From Sipunculus nudus (lineage: Eukaryota; Annelida; Sipuncula; Golfingiida; Sipunculidae), in contig CM049317.1 in NCBI GenBank assembly GCA_026874595.1, positions 41,314,401 through 41,378,400 of the forward strand: a DNA stretch of 64,000 nucleotides, given 5' to 3'. The first letter of the stretch is position 1. Each line of letters starts with the position of its first letter. This document shows positions 57,381 to 64,000 of the stretch, piece after piece. The position numbers were made by a program, and so were the translations under genes. The notes below the pieces were generated by a model. It was not told the DNA's origin and did not search any database. It saw only the letters and a list, made by a program, of their open reading frames with translations.

Positions 57381-58829
57381 ATAAAATAATTAAGATCTCA
57401 AAACAGGGAAAAAACAAGGAACCCATGGGTCACGGCGCTCAGCTGATCGTGATTGGACTATAAATGTATCACCATTGTGATACTATATTTAGTCAACAAA
57501 CCTTATGAATATCATGGACATGTTAGGCTATTATAAAGGAATATAATGTAATATGTGAGTAAATGATGTATGAAATAACCTGACTGATGGATTAATATGG
57601 AGTAAATATAGTGGTTTATTTTTTATTTATTTGGAAGCTGTTGAAAATAGGAATATATTTGAGCAAATATGAATGCAATGACAGTACACTCAGCAGTGGT
57701 AGAATGATGATAAGGCTATTTGTTGAAGGATCTATAGTGTATGGAAGTCCGCAAGATTTCAATTTGACAGATATAATGTTAGGATTAACTATGCTGAAGA
57801 GGGGATTTATGAATTGTGACTGTATGACATGATATCTCTTAGGTCTTGACAAGGTACATTATATTGATGCCCACCAAGTCTACATGTTACTCAATATTGA
57901 CATAATTTCTGGCATGTACATAGGTAACAAAGTTATACAATATATAAAAATATGAATATATCTTGTTCTCGTTTACTGAGGCTGACATTGGGATGGGGTT
58001 CGGATAAGGAAACAGTGTGGGCAGCAAGGAGGGTTGGATGTAGAGAGAAAAGGAGATAGAGAGAGAGGGACGGAGCATTCAACAGTACTTAAACACCTGG
58101 AAGGTTAAAATCTAAAATATTATGAAATGTAGATAAAGTCTGAGAGAAAGAGGTAATCAAGGCCACGGTTGGTTGATATGATTGAAGAATTGTTGCAAAT
58201 AATATTTTAAGATCTGACCATGCGTTTCAATTGGATACCTTTCTGACAGGCTGTTGACAGTTCAACATTTTAGACATTTGTCTAATGAGATCCAATTTTT
58301 TTAATAAACTTTGTTTTCTATTTTGTGATATGTATACAGTTGCTATAGAGTCCCCACTCCACAGGCAGAAGGACTTGATGGGGGGAGGGGGTTATGATCG
58401 GAGTTACAATGCCATTGTCTCTCTGTATATATTTTCTTCAAATTATTAAATTTTATGCTATAGCAATAGAACTATTGTTCACAGTGCCAAGGAGCAAGGA
58501 CTTAGTGGGGTGGGGGAAGGGGATGGTGGGAGTTACAATACCCTTGCATATACGTACAGGATATGAAATATAATTAATCAGTGCTTACTTTCAGACTTGG
58601 CTGCTGAAACTCAAATCTGTTTTCAAATAAAGAAAGCCTTTTTCAATTGGCTACAATTTTTTTTAAAAACTGTACTTACCCAATCTATTCTTATAAAACT
58701 GGCAGAACCCTACCATAGAATAATTCTTGTAAAGTTTAAACCAATCAGCTTCACAGTTTCATCATGAATCAGTGTATAAGCTAGAAGAGTTTAAAATTAC
58801 ATTTTCGCTTGTAAAAAACACATCAATGT
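57381..58829. repeat. Family A-like element fragment and AT-rich sequence
   Basis: A family A 5' end at 57413 (AACAAGGAACCCATGGGTCA then GGCGCTCAGCTGA). 58105-58330 matches 51605-51900. Two G-rich patches (58379-58392, 58507-58530) stand in a repeated context 'atggcattgtctct / aatacccttgca'. No gene recognised; 3' end of the element not found. Confidence 0.55.
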
Positions 58830-59327
58830 AGGTGGCGCCACCAATACCTCAAAATCAGATATGACATATGTGACAAACATTGGTATACAATTTGGTGATT
58901 ATAGCTCTAGCCGTTTCTGAGATTTTAATTTTAGTGTGCTTTTTTGGACAGATGACTAAGTTCAACCTCCTGTAACTCGGCCAAAAATCTCCGAACTGGA
59001 ACCATTCGAACAAACTTGAGAGAGATTGTTCCAGGGATCATTTCTGTGAAATATTGGACAATTTGGCTGGACAGTTTCAGAGAAGAAGATTTTAAAAGGT
59101 TTTTAAGCTTTTTCTCTATAAAATCTAAATTAAAGCAGATACCCAATAATAAGCTCCAGGGCACCAAGTTTCACATGTGACTAATTCTTACCTATAATTT
59201 GGAGCTGCTAGCTCCGACGGTTTCTGACTTACAGCCATGGACGGCGGAAGGCCAGCCTTGGACGGCGGACAGCTGATGATGGACTGACGATGCTGCACCA
59301 TCGCATAAGCTCACAGGTTCGCTAAAA
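58830..59327. repeat. Third copy of the 810-1276 repeat, ending in a family C 3' terminus
   Basis: AGGTGGCGCCACCAATACCTC onwards matches 810-1276 and 57166-57380. Ends GGACGGCGG...GCATAAGCTCACAGGTTCGCTAAAA. Confidence 0.75.
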
Positions 59328-60292
59328 AAAACAAATTGCCGAAGATCTTGGATAGCTTTGTCTTTTGCAGAAGACAGATGGCACCACCTTGTGTTGTTTT
59401 CTTGTTAAAATGTTGTTAACGCAATAACTATAAGAATTTGAGGTACAGTCACCAAACCCACAGGTTTGATGCATCTTATCAACGGCCAGCAATTATGCTA
59501 ATACAATTGATGCCACATTGTGTTTGTTTTCTTGCTTTTGCAACTGTTAATACCCCACCATTTCCACTGTTTGCATGATAAATTGAAAACTGAAGGACAG
59601 ATTTCTTCCATATCATGCATATATATATTTTAAAGTTAAAAAAATTTTTTTTTAAATTTTCATGAAATTTTTTTTTTTAAATCTGTGATTTTTTTTTCTC
59701 TTCTGCTGAATACAGGTGATGCCACCTTGTGTCGTTTTCTTGCTTTTGCACCTGTTAATACCCCACCATTTCCACTTGACAGCACTGTTAGCATGATAAA
59801 TTGAAAATAAAGGACAGATTTCTTTCATATCATGCATATATATATTTTTAAGTTAAAAAAAAAATTTTTAATTTTTATTTAAATTTTTTTTTTTTAAATC
59901 CTGGATTTTTTTTTCTCTTCTGCAGGATACAGGTGGTGCCACCTTGTGTTGTTTTCTTGCTTTTGCACCTGTTAATACCCCACCACTGCCACTTGACAGC
60001 ACTGTGAGCATGATAAGTTGAAAACTAATGGTCAGATTTCTTTCATATCATGTATATAGATATGGGTTATGGAATGAGATATATTTCAATTTTGATCATG
60101 ACCTCTCCTATGAGAGTGACCTTTTCCTTAAATATGCCCATACTGATAAGAAACCATGGTGGCTTGCCAAGTGTCAGTCTCTGCATCTGAATTCAAGATG
60201 GGATCCTATTCTTCGAGGCTAGGCTGGAAGGAGGGGGGGTTAATTGTCTGGGGATACTATGGCACCTGCGGTGCCAAGAAATATCTAGTTAA
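59328..60292. repeat. Inverted copy of the 50980/53281 repeat with tandem ~215-bp units
   Basis: Reverse complement of 53281-53700 and, at its right end (ACTATGGCACCTGCGGTGCCAAGAAATATCTAGTT), of 50980. Units near 59500, 59713 and 59929 repeat 'aggtg(a/g)tgccaccttgtg' with poly(T) and poly(A) runs. Confidence 0.75.
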
Positions 60293-60790
60293 ATAATTAA
60301 TGTGAGCAATAATGACTATATGTGTATGATTAGACCCATGGTAACATTTGTTTTGCAGGTCAAACAGGAGGGGACTGAAAAGGAGTTAGAGTCTGGCAAG
60401 GGTGAATATTTCCTTCCAGCCTTCATTCCCTAAAATTACAGCACTCAAATCTGACTGAACCAGGGAGTTTTAAAAATCTTATGAAAATATTATTTTCAGT
60501 TTACAAATGTGTAAATAAACATTTATTTTGGATATTGTGTTTTCATACTTTTATGTTTCATGTGTTTGCTTCCATATGACTGTATGAAGATGATGACCCC
60601 CAGTGTGACTGCAGGCCAGCTTTGATTTCAAGGAACTGCACAGTGCAGGAAGCTCACCACACACACACACACACACAGAAACCTTAATTTCTATCATCTA
60701 CTGTAATTCCTTGTGGAATAAAGAAAAGGGTAAACACCTTTCAAAACAGAACATAGAACAGACAGTAACTGAGCTAATGCCAAACAGCAC
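60293..60790. other. Intron, no feature except a (CA)n run
   Basis: (CA) about 11 times at 60657-60677. No gene recognised. Confidence 0.5.
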
Positions 60791-60799
60791 AGAAGGTGA

Positions 60800-61010
60800 A
60801 AACACTGAACTTATATGTGAGTTATATGTCACTTATAAGGGACATATATGGCACTTATAAGTCCCATATATGTCACATATATGGGAGTTATAAGGCACAT
60901 ATATAGGAGTTATAGGAACATATAAGGGAGTTATAAGGGACATATATGGGAGTTATAGCTGACCTATATGTGGAAGCCTTATACATGACATATAAGGCTC
61001 CTACCTAATT
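60800..61010. repeat. Degenerate repeat of 'gggagttataagg(g)acatata'
   Basis: About 200 bp built from alternating CATATATGG, TTATAAGG and ATATAAGG words, many close to the CArG pattern CC(A/T)6GG. About 90 bp beyond the donor of the repeat-1 exon. Confidence 0.7.
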
Positions 61011-61101
61011 TGCATATAAAACTTTCACATATATGGCACCTTTAAAAAATTTTTGGTATGGGTATTAAGATTTAAGGAACATATCAGAGTAAACCACTTA
61101 C

Positions 61102-61211
61102 ATTGCCGCCACCTGGAGTATGGGTTGTATTGTCTAAGGATCTGACCTTTGACCTCACTGCAGTGCATGATTTACTGCTAGCAGAGTCAGCAGGAGAAGG
61201 TGTAGACTTGG
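61102..61211 (-). CDS. Exon: microtubule-binding repeat 1, with the end of the preceding linker
   Basis: A 110-bp internal exon. On the minus strand the acceptor is a pyrimidine tract ending TTCTTATTCAG and the donor is GTAAGTGG. Two bases complete a codon from the previous exon; 36 codons follow, starting KSTPSPADSASSK (Ser/Pro/Lys linker) and then the repeat, with AVRSKVRSLDN and HTPGGGN. The serine/proline linker followed by SK.(G/R)S..N....PGGG matches repeat 1 of tau/MAP2/MAP4, which normally follows a proline-rich region. The usual glycine of the SKxGS motif is arginine here. The exon ends exactly after GGGN, where vertebrate tau also has its repeat 1/2 exon junction. The upstream intron holds a G25/C13 tract about 130 bp away. 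Confidence 0.85.
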
Positions 61212-61343
61212 CTGAATAAGAAAAATAAACAGCATTCAAACATATATCAACAACTGTTACATGTATAAGAACCTCTTCTTGAACACAGCCATGCCATGGG
61301 CATTGAAAGGTGGGGGACATATCCCCACCCCCACTTTTTACCC

Positions 61344-61396
61344 GGGGGGGGGGGGGGGGGGGGGGGGGCAACACATAAATTGTCCCCCCCCCCCCC
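61344..61396. repeat. G25 and C13 tracts 15 bp apart
   Basis: G run 61344-61368 and C run 61384-61396, able to pair as a hairpin or form G-quadruplex/i-motif structures. Preceded by a CCCCACCCCC stretch. 130-185 bp upstream of the repeat-1 exon acceptor in the gene's sense. Confidence 0.9.
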
Positions 61397-62285
61397 ATTT
61401 TTTAGACACCTTTAAGGAATTCCAAAACAGTCCTTATGTAGCATTTTTGACTGAATGTGTACATTATTTTTGATAAATGGCCCTTTTTTGTTTTCTTTAA
61501 CTTTAATACTAGTACATCCCCAAAATGGATAATTAATTAACCATATGCTGAATTTTAATACATTTAATTATAAAATTAGTTTAGATCTGCACGAGAGTTT
61601 GTGTTGACAGCAGTACTTCACTTATGGCATGCATGCAAAAATAATAAGGTCAAAGACATGGCATGATGGTTACATCCTGTACTTTACCCCTGCATTTTTA
61701 ATATTCAGTTCACATGATAGTTTCTGAAAACTCCTGAAGAACATATACTCTCAACAATCAAAAGATCATGGCCAATCATCTGCTTATGACATCCCATTTG
61801 TAAGCACTAAAACTGTTACTCACATGATTTCCTGCCATAAAATTACATGAATGAAACTGAGCTTGCAGGCAAGGCTCTGATTGGCTCTCTTTCTAGGGGT
61901 GCTAGACAGGTCGTCTGTATGCAAATATACTGTCTATTACTCGTCAAACGAGAATGAAATGACAGTATTTGGCACCTGTGCATATATTTTCAAAATTGTC
62001 AAACACTAAAATACTAATGAATAATAATAACACCAACAGAAGTTTTGTATTTCTTTCAGGATAAAGAAGGGATTTTATGATTAGTTTCCACTTGTTTGAT
62101 AAAATACATTCCATCGAATTTGTAGGGGAATTGTTGTTCTGTTTTTAGAAACGTCCATGGTTAAAATTTCGAGTATGACCGGCCATCCACTATTTATATA
62201 TCTATAGATCATAATTATTATTCAAGCTCAACATCTTTTAATTATCTTTAAGAGGATGTAAGACATGATAATTGAGTTATTATAA
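61397..62285. other. Intron, apparently unique sequence
   Basis: No repeat shared with the rest of the window and no convincing exon seen on either strand. The upstream exon joining the repeat-1 exon could be here or beyond the window. Confidence 0.4.
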
Positions 62286-64000
62286 AACTAGAATACGGGT
62301 AGTCAACAAGTGACTACGTGTATCCACCAAAATCAGCGTGGAACGGGTGAAGTGAGGCATAGATTGAGTGGCAAGGGGAAATAGAGTGAGGTGTGTTGCA
62401 TATTAGCATGGATGTCTGCAGCTGAAATGTGTATGTAGGTTGCACCACCTACCACAAATCCAGAAAACTGTCCAAGTTGTATACATATGCAAAATTTTAG
62501 GCAGATATCTCAAACCACTACATGTATATGAGTGATTTTAGGCCACGGCAGACAAACAGACGGACGCTGTGCAAAAATGGTTGCAGGTGGCCTGACTCCA
62601 GTTTTGTGTATGTTAAAGAGCTATGTGAGATCCATACACATGCAAAATTTTGGGTCAAACGGTTCCCGAGATATGAGCTTGGATGTCTGCAGGGTAAACT
62701 AGAATGTAGGTGGCGCCACCTGTCATAAAATCAAGAAAGCTGTCCAGGATGTATAAACCGGCAAAATTTTAGGCAGTTATGTCAAACTCGGACTCGGAGT
62801 TTTGGGGTATGTTTAAACACCCCAGAAATAATGCAAAATACACACAAATTGCCAGATTCCTCATGAAAGGCTGGTTGGAGTGTCATCAAATTTGTTGTGC
62901 TTATGGGGCTCGATGAACGTAAGCTAATATGCATGAACAATGATGCCACCTATCTTAATTAGTTGTCTGTGCAAGGACATATTATCAACATGTCAGTCGG
63001 CTGAGCTTCAAGACCCATGGGTCACTTGTTTTAAATACCTATGCTTTGATCAATGCTGTTGATTTTCAATGGTAGTATTTTACAGATGTGGAGTGTGGGT
63101 GTTGAGCTGTTTCTAAAACCAATATGATATTAGGTTACCGTAATTCTTGTTTTTATGGTCGCACGTCTATTTATAGCCGCACCCTGACTTTGCAAGGTCC
63201 ATTAAGGTCCAAATACATAAAACCCCCCTTAAAGGCCACACCCCGACTCCGTCTCTGGCCTGAGGGTAAGATAAATAGAGTGAGGTGTGTTGCATAATAG
63301 ACTGGATGTGTAGCTGAAATGTGTATGTAGGTTGCGCCACCTACCACAAAATCCAGAAAGCTGTCCAAGATGTATAAGTCAGACCAGATAAGTCAAACCA
63401 CTACAGAGATATGAGTGATTTTAGCCCACAGCAGACAAACAGATGGACGCTGTGCAAAAATGGTTGCAGGTGGCCCAATCAGTTTTGTGTATGATGAAGA
63501 GCTATGTGAGATCCACACACATGCAAAATTTTGGCCTGCTCAGTCAAACAGTTCCCCAGATATGAGCTTGGATGTCTGCAGCGTAAACTAGAATGTAGGT
63601 GGTGCCACCTGTCATAAAATCAAGAAAGCTATCCAGGATGTATACGCATGCCGAATATCAGGTGAATTAGTCAAATGACTGCAGAGATATGAGTGATTTT
63701 AACCCAAGGTAGATGAACAGATGGACACTGTGCAAACATGGTTGCAGGTGGTGCCACCATTTTTTGTGTATGTTATAAAGCTATCCAAGGGCTACATTTT
63801 ACAATTTTTTTTTCCTGATTGGTCAAACGGTTCACAAGATATGTGGGTTTATGTATGGAAACATACGCACAAATGGACGCTGGGCAGAGAGGAAAGGTCA
63901 GAGGTCAAAACAAAATCAGGGCGCAGCAGTTCACATGTGACCCAAACATAATCCTCGGTTTTGTAAAATTCCGCCCAGCGGTAACGGAGGAGTTCTCTGG
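62286..64000. repeat. GGTGGCGCCACC-palindrome repeats (as at 19291 and 54086)
   Basis: Units near 62430, 62585, 62708, 63330, 63470, 63598 and 63740 with 'aaaatttta/tgg', 'gagatatgag' and 'gtgcaaaaatggttgcaggtgg'. 63598-63950 closely matches 19588-19930. Confidence 0.8.
63138..63248. mobile_element. Solo end related to the TA-flanked transposon at 7809-9189
   Basis: Begins TA-CCGTAATTCTTG and contains GCCGCACCCTGACTTTGCAAGG, closely resembling ACCGCACCCAGACTTTGCCG inside the right end of 7809-9189 (reverse complement). Only about 110 bp remain. Confidence 0.6.

Larger units (their letters stand above)
3662..61211 (-). other. Partial tau/MAP2/MAP4-like gene spanning most of the window
   Basis: Four small minus-strand exons (61102-61211, 34385-34483, 20913-21002, 3662-3751) each encode one microtubule-binding repeat of the tau/MAP2/MAP4 family. 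Introns are about 26.6, 13.4 and 17.2 kb and are filled with transposons and satellite. Exon phases fit: the first exon begins after a phase-1 intron and ends in phase 0, and the other three are phase 0 at both ends, so each could be skipped without breaking the frame. In this family the tandem repeats bind and stabilise microtubules in the cytoplasm. The usual proline-rich N-terminal region and C-terminal tail are not seen and probably lie beyond the window or in exons too short to recognise. Whether it is closer to tau, MAP2 or MAP4 cannot be decided from the repeats. Confidence 0.85.

Overview
The window is animal nuclear DNA. It contains spliceosomal exons with GT-AG borders and is otherwise dominated by transposable elements and tandem repeats. 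The repeat types (an Ngaro-like tyrosine-recombinase retrotransposon, Ty3/gypsy elements, Helentron-like elements built round GGTGGCGCCACC palindromes, a tau/MAP gene) suggest a marine invertebrate, most likely a mollusc. That placement is inference; no marker gene fixes the species.

The host gene is on the minus strand and is easy to miss because its exons are 90-110 bp long. Four exons, at 61102-61211, 34385-34483, 20913-21002 and 3662-3751, each encode one microtubule-binding repeat of the tau/MAP2/MAP4 family, with SK.GS..N and PGGG signatures. All have good splice sites and compatible phases. Read in minus order they give a four-repeat microtubule-binding domain spread over 57.5 kb. The last two exons encode identical residues and lie in a ~650-bp duplicated segment, so repeat 4 looks like a recent copy of repeat 3. 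The N-terminal part of the protein and the C-terminal tail are probably outside the window.

The rest is intron or flank. (1) 1-7534: Helentron-like elements with internal tandem repeats of ~310-340 bp. (2) 7535-13212: an Ngaro-type retrotransposon (gag, RT-RNase H, tyrosine recombinase; split direct repeats A1...B1-A2-B2) that is broken in several places and carries a 1381-bp DNA transposon. (3) 13523-18247: a Ty3/gypsy element on the minus strand with 202-bp LTRs and a GCCAT target duplication. (4) 18253-21230: palindrome-bearing repeats and the repeat-3 exon. (5) 21231-34213: about 13 kb of a 54/56-bp minisatellite that fills nearly all of the intron between repeats 2 and 3. (6) 35098-46972: an apparently intact 11.9-kb Ty3/gypsy element on the plus strand with 2.65-kb LTRs, a gag resembling PNMA proteins, and a TTTAAAC slippery site joining gag to pol. 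(7) 46973-61101: microsatellites, a TA-flanked DNA transposon and more Helentron-like repeats. (8) 61102-64000: the repeat-1 exon followed by intron with more repeats.

The Ngaro-like element and the first gypsy element share the transcription sense of the host gene; the second gypsy element is antisense to it. No tRNA, rRNA, CRISPR or prokaryotic operon structure was seen. Statements about named families rest on recognised motifs, not on database searches.
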